Shown: positions 26,286 through 32,592 of the stretch, piece after piece
Position numbering within the stretch: the first letter of the stretch is position 1
Layout: the number at the start of each line of letters is the position of its first letter
Origin: a virus
IMG/VR virus record: IMGVR_UViG_3300036985_003581
Location: 1 to 33,165 of that record
DNA: 33,165 bases
Strand: one strand, 5' to 3'
Notes under the pieces: model-generated
Seen by the model: only the letters and a program-made list of their open reading frames with translations
Told to the model about the DNA's origin: nothing
Databases searched by the model: none
Made by a program: the position numbers and the translations under genes

Positions 26286-27262
26286 ACACACACGCAGTAT
26301 TTTCACCTAGTTCCGCAGAGAGGTTTATGACTTGTCCAGCTTCAGTTTTAAGAAGTGTTGGCATTCCTGATAGACCTAGTAAATATGCGACAGAAGGAAC
26401 TAATGCTCACACGCACGCTGCAGAAGTTTTGCTTAATCGTGTTGCTTATGACAACGAGCAATTTGAAGGTCTTGGGCAGTATATAGATTATTGCACAGAC
26501 TTAATGGCTAGTGCTAAGATCGCTGGTGGGCAGTTCTGGATTGAAGAGCGAGTTTATCTTGACGAAGAAAAACACGGCACTCCTGACTTTGCTGCTATTG
26601 TTGGCGACACTTTATACATTACTGATTTAAAGTATGGTTATGAAGCTGTGCCAGCTAGAGAAAATAAACAGCTTATGTATTACGCTGCAGCTGCGATTAA
26701 GACTCACGGTATAAATCCAAAGGCAATTTGCCTTACTATTGTTCAGCCACGTCTACCAAATTTCCCTATTAGCTCTTGGCTCTGTGATACAGAAATTCTC
26801 TCTAGATTTGTAGAGCAGTTAGAACTATCTGTCCAAATAGCTAAGAGTGATAATGCACCTGCAAAAATAGGTGACCATTGTAAGTATTGCAAAGCAGTAC
26901 CAGTGTGTGCTGAACGAAAGTCTGAAGTAAAACGTCTATTTGAATTAGAGTGTAAAAAGGATCTTATGGAAGAAGACATTATATGGGTGCTTGAAAATAA
27001 ATCTCGCATCACTGATTTTATAGAGAAGGTAGAAGAACTTGCGAAAGCACAACCACCAAGGGGATGGAAATTAGCTCCTGGAGTTGGGCGTCGCTCATGG
27101 AGAAAAGGTGTTGAGATTCCTCAGCAACTTTTAGAGTGGGTGCCAATTAGTTTTGCCAAGGCAGACAAAATTGGTATTGACTTGACACCATTCGTTGAGG
27201 TTAAAGAGGGTGCCCAACGATTAGTGAAAACAGAAGCATCCTCTGAACTGAGTAAGGAGTAA
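26279..27262 (+). CDS. DUF2800 family nuclease (RecB/Cas4-like)
   Basis: The 327-residue product matches DUF2800: it begins HAVFSPSSAERFMTCPAS, has EGTNAHTHAAEVL, the nuclease core GTPDFAAIVGDTLYITDLK (Asp, then Asp-x-Lys) and QLMYYAAAA. The Cys of TCPAS and the three Cys in CKYCKAVPVC could hold a 4Fe-4S cluster, as in Cas4 and AddB. A role in recombination or end processing is likely; in many phages it pairs with the DUF2815 ssDNA-binding protein, as here. Confidence 0.88.
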   Translation: MVNTHAVFSPSSAERFMTCPASVLRSVGIPDRPSKYATEGTNAHTHAAEVLLNRVAYDNEQFEGLGQYIDYCTDLMASAKIAGGQFWIEERVYLDEEKHGTPDFAAIVGDTLYITDLKYGYEAVPARENKQLMYYAAAAIKTHGINPKAICLTIVQPRLPNFPISSWLCDTEILSRFVEQLELSVQIAKSDNAPAKIGDHCKYCKAVPVCAERKSEVKRLFELECKKDLMEEDIIWVLENKSRITDFIEKVEELAKAQPPRGWKLAPGVGRRSWRKGVEIPQQLLEWVPISFAKADKIGIDLTPFVEVKEGAQRLVKTEASSELSKE

Positions 27263-27267
27263 TAAAA

Positions 27268-27804
27268 ATGGCTTTAAGTCCAGTAGGTCGCATTTCATTT
27301 CCAAATCTAAATGGAAAAGCAAATCAACGTGGTGAAGTTCGCCACGACATCGTGTTGGTATTCGATAAGAAGGCACAAGAGTCAGAAAAATTCAAGGCAA
27401 TGGAAGAAGCGATTTCTTCTGCTGCTAAGAGTAAATTTGGCGACAAAGTTCCCACAGGTATCAGCAGAAAATCACTCGCTAAGAAATCAGGATACCCAAT
27501 CACTTCAATTGAAGAATCCCCAGAGTGGTATGGTTGGGCTGATGAGGGTGCTGTGTATGTAGCATTTAGTTCTAAGTACAAGCCAGAAGTATACGACGCT
27601 GACAAAGAAGAAATCATCGACATTAGTAATAATGTTTATGCTGGTTGTTATGGTCGTGTGTCATGGACTGTATATGCTTATGATACAGAAGGCAACAAAG
27701 GTGTTTCGTTTGGTTTGAAACTGTTCCAAAAGACTGATGATGGTGATAAGTTATCAGGTGGCGGATCAGCAGTAAATGAATTAGAAGACGAAGAAGACTT
27801 TTAA
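27268..27804 (+). CDS. ssDNA-binding protein, DUF2815
   Basis: The 178-residue protein has the DUF2815/T7 gp2.5-like OB fold: MALSPVGRISFPNLNGKA at the start, SPEWYGWADEGAVYVAFSSK and YAGCYGRVSWTVYAYD in the core, and a disordered acidic tail ending ELEDEEDF. The tail is the usual protein-interaction handle of phage SSBs. It lies in the expected DUF2800-DUF2815 pair, with a terminator right behind it. Confidence 0.9.
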   Translation: MALSPVGRISFPNLNGKANQRGEVRHDIVLVFDKKAQESEKFKAMEEAISSAAKSKFGDKVPTGISRKSLAKKSGYPITSIEESPEWYGWADEGAVYVAFSSKYKPEVYDADKEEIIDISNNVYAGCYGRVSWTVYAYDTEGNKGVSFGLKLFQKTDDGDKLSGGGSAVNELEDEEDF

Positions 27805-27822
27805 TTTGTAACATAAGATATA

Positions 27823-27858
27823 CCTGTCCAATGCTTTCGAGCTGCGGACAGGCTTTTT
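27823..27858 (+). terminator. Intrinsic terminator
   Basis: The hairpin CCTGTCC (27823-27829) / GGACAGG (27846-27852) encloses a short inner stem GCT-TTCG-AGC and is followed by CTTTTT. It lies just after the ssDNA-binding gene and would cut expression of the downstream primase-helicase relative to it. Confidence 0.85.
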
Positions 27859-27877
27859 AACTTAACTAGAGCAAGCA

Positions 27878-29902
27878 ATGAATCTACCAAAAGAATTAAG
27901 AACAGCCGACAGATGGTTGATCACTAGAAATGACAAGATTCCTCGCTATGTTTCTGGCATTCCACGTTCAGGACAACTAGGAAATGCTGAAGACTTAGCA
28001 CAACTCGCAACTTATGACCTTGCTGCGAGTGCACTTAATAACAATAATCCTTTCCTTGGCTTTGCACTTATTGCTGACGACAATTTAATATTTATTGATC
28101 TTGATGATGTATTAGACGAGAGCGGTTCTTTCTTTAAACAAGAAATTAAACAGTTAGTAGATAAAGCATATGCTGTTGGTGCTTATGTTGAAGTGTCTAT
28201 GAGTGGTACTGGCTTGCATTTATTTGGTCGTGGCCAGCAAAATGCCTTTAAGAAAGATGGCATTGAAGTTTATTCACATTCACGCTATTGTGCCATTACA
28301 GCTAAAGAACATAAAGATTACCCATTCAGAGATAATGAATTCCCTGAGCTTAACGAAATTGCAGATGAATTTAAAGCTCTAGTAAAGCCAGTAGCAGATA
28401 AAAAAGAGAAATCCTCCACGCCAGCTGAAAGAAATTTGACGATTATTCAAGCCACCTTGGAGCACTTAGACCCTGATGATAGAGAAATTTGGGTAAAGGT
28501 TGGCCATGCATTAGGTCGGTCTTATCCTAATGATGCTGGTGTTTTCGAGCTTTACAGAAACTGGGCTTCTGCTTCTTCTAAGTTTAATATGAATCGTGAC
28601 GAAAAAGCCATGCGTGGTTACTTTTTTAAAGATGCTATATTAGATAGAGAAAATGCAGCGACATTTGATACATTAGTAAAATTGGTAAAAGAGCTTGGCC
28701 ACTCTGTTTATGCTTCTGAGCTAGACGAGCTTGAGCCAACAGATAGACCTAAAGCACCTAAATTTGCAGACAAGTTATTTGACGCACTAAGAGTTAATAA
28801 ATGGGAGACAGATAAAGATGTTGAACTTGCACCCCCAAGATTTATTGTCGATGTTATTCACCCTTATGCAGCTCCAACTTTGTTGGTCGGTGCAGGTGGT
28901 ACTTGGAAATCCACAATTGCTCTTTATGAAGCATTCCACATAGCTTGTGGCAAACCACTTTATGGAATGTTCCCTGTTAATGAAGCTGGACCTGTTGTGC
29001 TATTCTTAGCTGAGGATGATTATGATATTACACACTGGCGTCAAAAGAAAATAGCAGAGAAATTATTGGTTGATGAGTTTACTGAAGCTGAAATGAATCT
29101 AGCTTATCAGAACTTAATATTTGTAGATGCTAATGCTCTTATTGAATTTAAGCTAATCACTCAAGAAAAAGTGAATGAGTATGGAATTACAAAACAAGCC
29201 AAAGCATTTGTAGATTATTTTAAGGGTCTATCTGTTAAGCCAAAAGTGTATTATTTCGACCCACTTGTGTATTTTGGTTTATCTGAAGCGATGATGAACG
29301 TATCAGAGCCAGCATTGATGCAAGCAGTTAAGTGGATGGCAAAACAACTAGAAGCATCTATATGTCTTATTCACCATATGAGTAAAATGGCTACACGCAA
29401 CGAAATTGATGATGCTCACGCTGGTCGTGGTGGCTCTGCTCTTGGCGATAACTCACGTGGTGTGCGAGTTATCAATAAAGTAAAAGACCACGATGCTATA
29501 AGAATGGCATTTGCTAAGAACAGTTATGGTAAGATTGACCACAACGAATTGTACATCGAGCGTGATGAGTTTGGATTTAAGGCATTAACTCCAGATGAAT
29601 GGGAAGAGAAACATGGCGAAGACCCAGACTCAATAGCTGCGGTCCAGTCAGACAGGCTTGCAGATTACATTAAAGGCAGAAACGATAAAGGTGAATTCCC
29701 TAGCAAGCGACAATTAAAACAGGATGCCTTGGCTTTAATTAACAAGGGGGCAGATAAGGTCACCAAGATAAGCCAAAGACGTATAGACGAGCTTTTAATA
29801 AGTCTTATGGACTCTGGTGTGGTTAATGGCTTAGACCTTGAGACTAAAAATGGTACAAAGTATGTTGGTTACTCGGTCAATGATGCTGAAAGAACTTTCT
29901 GA
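27878..29902 (+). CDS. Replicative primase-helicase
   Basis: The 674-residue protein fuses a primase and a RepA-like helicase. The N-terminus has archaeo-eukaryotic primase motifs: IDLDD at about 73-77 and SGTGLHLFG near 109-117. A PriCT-2 domain follows (LDPDDREIWVKVGHALGRSY, about 195-260). A RecA-like ATPase begins with Walker A GAGGTWKS at about 338-345 and continues with VVLFLAEDDYD and ICLIHHMSK. It should prime and unwind DNA for the DnaE-type polymerase. The iteron cluster directly downstream suggests that it acts at that origin. Confidence 0.9.
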   Translation: MNLPKELRTADRWLITRNDKIPRYVSGIPRSGQLGNAEDLAQLATYDLAASALNNNNPFLGFALIADDNLIFIDLDDVLDESGSFFKQEIKQLVDKAYAVGAYVEVSMSGTGLHLFGRGQQNAFKKDGIEVYSHSRYCAITAKEHKDYPFRDNEFPELNEIADEFKALVKPVADKKEKSSTPAERNLTIIQATLEHLDPDDREIWVKVGHALGRSYPNDAGVFELYRNWASASSKFNMNRDEKAMRGYFFKDAILDRENAATFDTLVKLVKELGHSVYASELDELEPTDRPKAPKFADKLFDALRVNKWETDKDVELAPPRFIVDVIHPYAAPTLLVGAGGTWKSTIALYEAFHIACGKPLYGMFPVNEAGPVVLFLAEDDYDITHWRQKKIAEKLLVDEFTEAEMNLAYQNLIFVDANALIEFKLITQEKVNEYGITKQAKAFVDYFKGLSVKPKVYYFDPLVYFGLSEAMMNVSEPALMQAVKWMAKQLEASICLIHHMSKMATRNEIDDAHAGRGGSALGDNSRGVRVINKVKDHDAIRMAFAKNSYGKIDHNELYIERDEFGFKALTPDEWEEKHGEDPDSIAAVQSDRLADYIKGRNDKGEFPSKRQLKQDALALINKGADKVTKISQRRIDELLISLMDSGVVNGLDLETKNGTKYVGYSVNDAERTF

Positions 29903-29904
29903 TA

Positions 29905-30262
29905 ATGCGAATCGATAAGTTTACCGATGCGAATCGCCTTCAAGCCCAACAAATGTATGGTGTAGCGGTGAAAGCGATTCGCGATTCGCATTCCGATTCG
30001 CATTGGGTCGGATCAAGGAGTAAGAGTTACCCCTCTTTTGTTGTTAAGACAAAAAGAGGGTACTCTAATCCTCCTGCATTTTGTAATTTTGGATGCGATG
30101 CGAATCGGTTGAATATCCTTATACGATTCGCATTAATCGATTCGCATCTTTTTAATGTAAATGTTGTTAATAATCAAAGAGTTATAGAAGAATTTGATGC
30201 GAATCGCTCTTAACTCGCTGATATGTATAGGAAAATAATATAAAAATGCAGAATGCGAATAG
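29905..30262. other. Candidate replication origin with iterons
   Basis: Directly after the primase-helicase gene, TGCGAATCG occurs forward at 29906, 29928, 30099 and 30198 and inverted (CGATTCGCA) at 29982, 29994, 30124 and 30138. An inverted copy with one change is at 29975 and a forward copy with one change at 30254. The unit is close to the palindrome TGCGAWTCGCA. A 9-bp hairpin CCCTCTTTT/AAAAGAGGG (30031-30060) lies in the middle, and the flanks are AT-rich. This is the architecture of an iteron origin. A 102-residue frame (29905-30213) is present, but its repeats are just translated iterons. Confidence 0.75.
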
Positions 30263-30563
30263 ACCTTGGCGTGTTGGCCAAAACAATTTTTACAATGATA
30301 AGTTATGGCTAAAAACTCGTGCAAAGTTTCTGGCTAAGAATAAGGTGTGCAATTTCTGCGGTGGTAAGGCAACTGTTGTTGACCACATAAAACCTCATCG
30401 TGGGAATTATGCACTTTTTATCAATAGCAATAATTGGCAACCACTATGTAAGTTGTGCCATGACTCAGCTAAACAAAAAGCTGAACGAAGAGGATTAGAT
30501 CACATTGGTGTGGACGAGAATGGATTTCCAATAGACCCAAGCCATCTATGGAATCAAAAGTGA
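30246..30563 (+). CDS. HNH endonuclease
   Basis: The 105-residue product is an HNH nuclease: zinc-binding CNFCGG and CKLCH, catalytic VVDHIKPHRGNY (His in DHI), the Asn in NNWQPL, and the final His in LCHDSAKQK. Such HNH proteins in siphoviruses often lie next to the packaging genes and work with the terminase, though homing-type enzymes look alike. AGGAAA is upstream of the ATG. Unusual tandem repeats follow the gene. Confidence 0.88.
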   Translation: MQNANRPWRVGQNNFYNDKLWLKTRAKFLAKNKVCNFCGGKATVVDHIKPHRGNYALFINSNNWQPLCKLCHDSAKQKAERRGLDHIGVDENGFPIDPSHLWNQK

Positions 30564-30571
30564 ATATTTGA

Positions 30572-30650
30572 TCCGATAATCCTGGATGGGGGTCGCCAAA
30601 TTTCAAAATCCAGAGTCAATTTTTTGTCCGATAATCCTGGATGGGGGGTC
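30572..30650 (+). repeat. Direct repeat pair after HNH gene
   Basis: CCGATAATCCTGGATGG followed by a G run and TC occurs twice, at 30572-30594 and 30627-30650, 55 bp apart. The only difference is one extra G. The stretch is non-coding. The repeat could be a binding site for a phage protein, possibly in packaging given the HNH neighbour (inference). Confidence 0.75.
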
Positions 30651-30656
30651 AAGGAA

Positions 30657-30717
30657 ATGATTATGAAACCAGAAATCTGTTAAAAATCAACGACTTAGAT
30701 AATGATTTCATAATCAT
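30657..30717. repeat. Inverted repeat ATGATTATGAAA
   Basis: ATGATTATGAAA (30657-30668) and its exact reverse complement TTTCATAATCAT (30706-30717) form a 12-bp inverted repeat with a 37-nt gap, in the gap between convergent genes. A similar AATCATTATGAAA is at 33072-33084, on the other side of the small-gene operon. The repeats may be operators. No T-run follows either arm, so it is not an obvious terminator. Confidence 0.65.
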
Positions 30718-30724
30718 GATATAA

Positions 30725-30910
30725 TCAAATTAGACGCAAGCTGGTACGTGGTAAGCTGTTACGAATATCACTCTGGTGTAGCTCGTAACTGGCCACCATA
30801 CGTTTAGCGAAGTTAAGGGGTATATACAACTTGCTAGCTATAAACTCAACAGACCTGCCCTGCTTTACTAAGGTCTCAACGTCAATGGCTAAATCAGACA
30901 TAGCACTCAT
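30725..30910 (-). CDS. Small HTH-like protein
   Basis: A 61-residue protein with GRSVEFIASKLYIPLNFAKR, which fits a helix-turn-helix of the sigma-70 region 4 type. It is the last gene of the leftward operon and may be a regulator. ATG 30910 follows AGAAAGGTAATAAA. There is no ribozyme directly after it; 30564-30724 downstream is non-coding. Confidence 0.65.
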   Translation of the reverse strand: MSAMSDLAIDVETLVKQGRSVEFIASKLYIPLNFAKRMVASYELHQSDIRNSLPRTSLRLI

Positions 30911-31011
30911 TTTATTACCTTTCTAATGTTACCCTATGCTCTGCTATTAAAAACAGCTCCTAGGTGTGTTTAAACACGTTTCTAATGCACTATTTAGTAA
31001 CCCATTATTAA

Positions 31012-31067
31012 GGGTGTGTTTTACCTTTACCCCTATACTTAAATTTGGGTGTGTTTTACCTTTACCC
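31012..31067 (-). repeat. 21-bp direct repeat in operon spacer
   Basis: The 178-bp spacer 30911-31088 has no gene. It holds a perfect 21-bp direct repeat (31012-31032 and 31047-31067) whose minus strand reads GGGTAAAGGTAAAACACACC, a ribosome-site-like purine stretch without a start codon. It also holds the palindrome GTGTTTAAACAC (30966-30977) and CAGCTCCTAGGTG (30954-30966), a fragment similar to the ribozyme stem III in inverse orientation. Confidence 0.6.
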
Positions 31068-31088
31068 TAAAAAGGGGATTTACTAAAT

Positions 31089-31158
31089 ACCTAAGACCAG
31101 TTCCTAGGTGCGTACACCTAGGAGTTGGTTTCGCCCTTTAAGGGCTCATCAGTTAGGT
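31089..31158 (-). ncRNA. Hammerhead ribozyme, type I (copy 4)
   Basis: Minus-strand RNA: stem I ACCUAA / UUAGGU, core CUGAUGA (31146-31152), stem II GCCCU-UAA-AGGGC (31133-31145), GAAA, stem III of about 13 pairs (31096-31129) with loop UACG and one internal loop, then GUC. All invariant bases are present. Cleavage is predicted after the C at 31095. Stem I starts on the last base of the UAA stop of the 72-residue gene, so ribosomes ending there would touch it. The RNA after the cut carries the long spacer to the last gene. Confidence 0.93.
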
Positions 31159-31376
31159 TATACGCTAAACGGCAAATTTGAAATTGAATCAACTCTACTT
31201 ACAACTTCTAAAGTTTCAAGGTTATAAACCTCGCAAACGTCACCATCAATTATTATTAAAAGGTCACCACTTTCAGCTATAAAAGGAACTGGACTTTCAA
31301 CCCCAGCAAAACCTTCAAAATCAAATTTATCAAATTGGCGGTACTGTAAGCTTTTTAAGAATTTACGAGTTATCAT
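31158..31376 (-). CDS. Small protein, ribozyme-flanked
   Basis: A 72-residue beta-rich protein (MITRKFLKSLQYRQFDKFDF and DLLIIIDGDVCEVYNLETLE). No family recognised. Preceded by the constant leader and AAAGGTAAAAATC before the ATG, and followed by a ribozyme whose stem I begins in its stop codon. Confidence 0.72.
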   Translation of the reverse strand: MITRKFLKSLQYRQFDKFDFEGFAGVESPVPFIAESGDLLIIIDGDVCEVYNLETLEVVSRVDSISNLPFSV

Positions 31377-31407
31377 GATTTTTACCTTTATAAAGTTTTT
31401 TAAATTT

Positions 31408-31477
31408 ACCTAAGACCAGTTCCTAGGTGCGTACACCTAGGAGTTGGTTTCGCCCTTTAAGGGCTCATCAGTTAGGT
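31408..31477 (-). ncRNA. Hammerhead ribozyme, type I (copy 3)
   Basis: Identical to copy 4 across all 70 positions: stem I ACCUAA/UUAGGU (31472-31477, 31408-31413), CUGAUGA (31465-31471), stem II (31452-31464), GAAA, stem III (31415-31448), GUC. The predicted cut is after the C at 31414. It begins four nt after the UAG stop of the 61-residue gene. The 3' product starts UUAGGUAAAUUUAAAAAAC and leads directly to the ribosome site of the 72-residue gene. Confidence 0.93.
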
Positions 31478-31481
31478 TGAA

Positions 31482-31667
31482 CTATTCAAACCAATTTATT
31501 TTTATACCCTTTTCAAAACAGGCTTCAATTACCAACTGCTCAAGATTTTCCCATTTGCTACTGCTTATAGAAACTTCTAGGGTATCAGCTAATAAAATAG
31601 CTTTATCCCTAGTGTTGGCGTATTCATTTAAAAGTTCGTTGGTTATATACTTTTCAAGCGAGTCCAT
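31482..31667 (-). CDS. Small protein, ribozyme-flanked
   Basis: A 61-residue acidic helical protein, MDSLEKYITNELLNEYANTR followed by DKAILLADTLEVSISSSKWE. Function unknown. The ATG at 31667 follows AAAGGTAAAAATT and a leader produced by the upstream ribozyme cut. Confidence 0.72.
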   Translation of the reverse strand: MDSLEKYITNELLNEYANTRDKAILLADTLEVSISSSKWENLEQLVIEACFEKGIKINWFE

Positions 31668-31698
31668 AATTTTTACCTTTATAAAGTTATTTGGTACT

Positions 31699-31768
31699 AC
31701 CTAAGACCAACTTCTAGGGCTGCGCACCTAGGAGCTGGTTTCGCCCAATTAGGGCTCATCAGTTAGGT
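31699..31768 (-). ncRNA. Hammerhead ribozyme, type I (copy 2)
   Basis: Stem I ACCUAA/UUAGGU (31763-31768, 31699-31704), CUGAUGA (31756-31762), stem II GCCC-UAAUU-GGGC (31743-31755), GAAA, stem III (31706-31739), GUC; cut after the C at 31705. Stem III differs from copies 3 and 4 but gains G-U and C-G pairs where they have mismatches and loses one pair elsewhere. Stem I starts on the last base of the UAA stop of the 82-residue gene. Confidence 0.92.
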
Positions 31769-32016
31769 TATAAATACATTTCCGTGTTAGTACCAAGCTC
31801 AAACCAAATATCAGCTTGAGCTTGCTCAAATAAATTTTCAATTGAATGGCCACCAGAATATGTACCTCTTAATAAACTTACCCTGCCTAAACAAATTGAG
31901 CGGAATTTATAAATATCAACTATTTTATTTTTTAAATACAACTCAATAATTTCAGCTTTTAATTCAGCTTTATATTCGTTCAATAAGTCATCAGCTTCAC
32001 TTTTATAATTACGCAT
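31768..32016 (-). CDS. Small helical protein, ribozyme-flanked
   Basis: An 82-residue largely helical protein (MRNYKSEADDLLNEYKAELK, later HSIENLFEQAQADIWFELG). No family recognised. It starts at 32016 behind AAAGGTAAAAATT and stops in the first base of the ribozyme. Confidence 0.72.
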   Translation of the reverse strand: MRNYKSEADDLLNEYKAELKAEIIELYLKNKIVDIYKFRSICLGRVSLLRGTYSGGHSIENLFEQAQADIWFELGTNTEMYL

Positions 32017-32047
32017 AATTTTTACCTTTATAAAGTTTTTTAAATTT
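32017..32047 (-). promoter_or_regulatory. Constant ribozyme-to-gene leader with RBS
   Basis: The RNA after each cut reads UUAGGUAAAUUUAAAAAACU then UUAUAAAGGUAAAAAUU and the AUG. It is almost identical at 31377-31407 and, with some changes, at 31668-31698. ACUUU-AUA-AAGGU can form a small hairpin hiding the Shine-Dalgarno AAAGGU. The leader makes each ribozyme, leader and gene a repeated cassette. Confidence 0.7.
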
Positions 32048-32098
32048 ACCTAAGACCAGCTCACGCTGGTTTCGCCCATTAGGGCTCATCAGTTAGGT
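32048..32098 (-). ncRNA. Hammerhead ribozyme, type I, short (copy 1)
   Basis: A minimal 51-nt version: stem I ACCUAA/UUAGGU (32093-32098, 32048-32053), CUGAUGA (32086-32092), stem II GCCC-UAAU-GGGC (32074-32085), GAAA, stem III ACCAGC-GUGA-GCUGGU (32055-32070), a six-pair stem with a GNRA tetraloop, then GUC. The cut is after the C at 32054. It starts on the last base of the UAA stop of the 60-residue gene. Being shorter yet complete, it is good evidence that the fold itself is kept. Confidence 0.93.
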
Positions 32099-32280
32099 TA
32101 TAAAAAATTTACACCAATATAGACCTTTTCAATTTCAATAGTTTCATCAAAATTATCAGGTGCAATCCTTGAGTTACAAACCTCAGCGTAAATTTCAGCC
32201 TGCTCTAAAGTTTCAAAAGCATAAAGGTTTTTGTAACCATCAACTGGGCCAAATTTTTTAACTATGTAAACTTTTTTCAT
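32098..32280 (-). CDS. Small protein upstream of ribozyme
   Basis: A 60-residue protein (MKKVYIVKKFGPVDGYKNLY and AFETLEQAEIYAEVCNSRIA). No family recognised. ATG 32280 follows AAAAAGGAAATT. No ribozyme lies before it; its transcript would start with the gene upstream. Confidence 0.72.
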   Translation of the reverse strand: MKKVYIVKKFGPVDGYKNLYAFETLEQAEIYAEVCNSRIAPDNFDETIEIEKVYIGVNFL

Positions 32281-32297
32281 TTTAATTTCCTTTTTGA

Positions 32298-32498
32298 TTA
32301 GTAAGTAAAACCAGTGAAAACTGGCTTGTTTGCTTTGATGAAAATTTCACGGCAAATATCATCACAATCAATACAACTAAAAGTTTTACTAGCACGGTCG
32401 TAATGGCCACGTTTGTAAACTGTTTTAGCAGTTGGGGTACGTTTAAAGAACTCACCTTTAGGCAAGTCCCTAAGTGTTGTAATAAAAAGCTGTTCCAT
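32298..32498 (-). CDS. Conserved small phage protein (KTVYKRGHYDR type)
   Basis: A 66-residue protein with DLPKGEFFKRTPTAKTVYKR, GHYDRASKTFSCIDCDD and KPVFTGFTY. This resembles a small protein found across phages and plasmids whose function is unknown. It is first in the leftward small-gene operon; AGAAAGGTAAAAATC precedes ATG 32498, and the shared promoter element is about 45 nt upstream. Confidence 0.75.
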   Translation of the reverse strand: MEQLFITTLRDLPKGEFFKRTPTAKTVYKRGHYDRASKTFSCIDCDDICREIFIKANKPVFTGFTY

Positions 32499-32543
32499 GA
32501 TTTTTACCTTTCTAAGTTATAAGCTAAATTGCTTATATGAATA

Positions 32544-32592
32544 AATTATCCCTTAAATAAGTTGCTCAAGTAAACAATTATTTCACACTTTT
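32544..32592 (-). promoter_or_regulatory. Candidate promoter, shared 21-bp element
   Basis: The same 21 bp as at 23285-23305 (AAAAGTGTGAAATAATTG on the minus strand) stand at 32572-32592, with GATAATT at 32544-32550 and 21 nt between. It sits upstream of the ribozyme operon. The repeat of both boxes and spacing supports a common regulator for this operon and the one near 23.2 kb. Confidence 0.55.

Noticed and set aside
29905-30213. 102-residue open frame after the primase-helicase
   Set aside because: Its sequence repeats Asp-Ala-Asn-Arg and Ile-Arg/Asp-Ser-His because it is translated iterons; it lacks a good ribosome site. Treated as part of the origin.
30657-30717. Inverted repeat as bidirectional terminator
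   Set aside because: The loop is 37 nt and no T-run follows either arm.
30719-30725. TATAAT-like string as a rightward promoter
   Set aside because: No -35 box at a suitable distance and no rightward gene follows.
31089-32098. The four repeats as CRISPR or plain intergenic repeats
   Set aside because: Spacing is by genes, not constant spacers, and the conserved bases are exactly the hammerhead core with paired stems.
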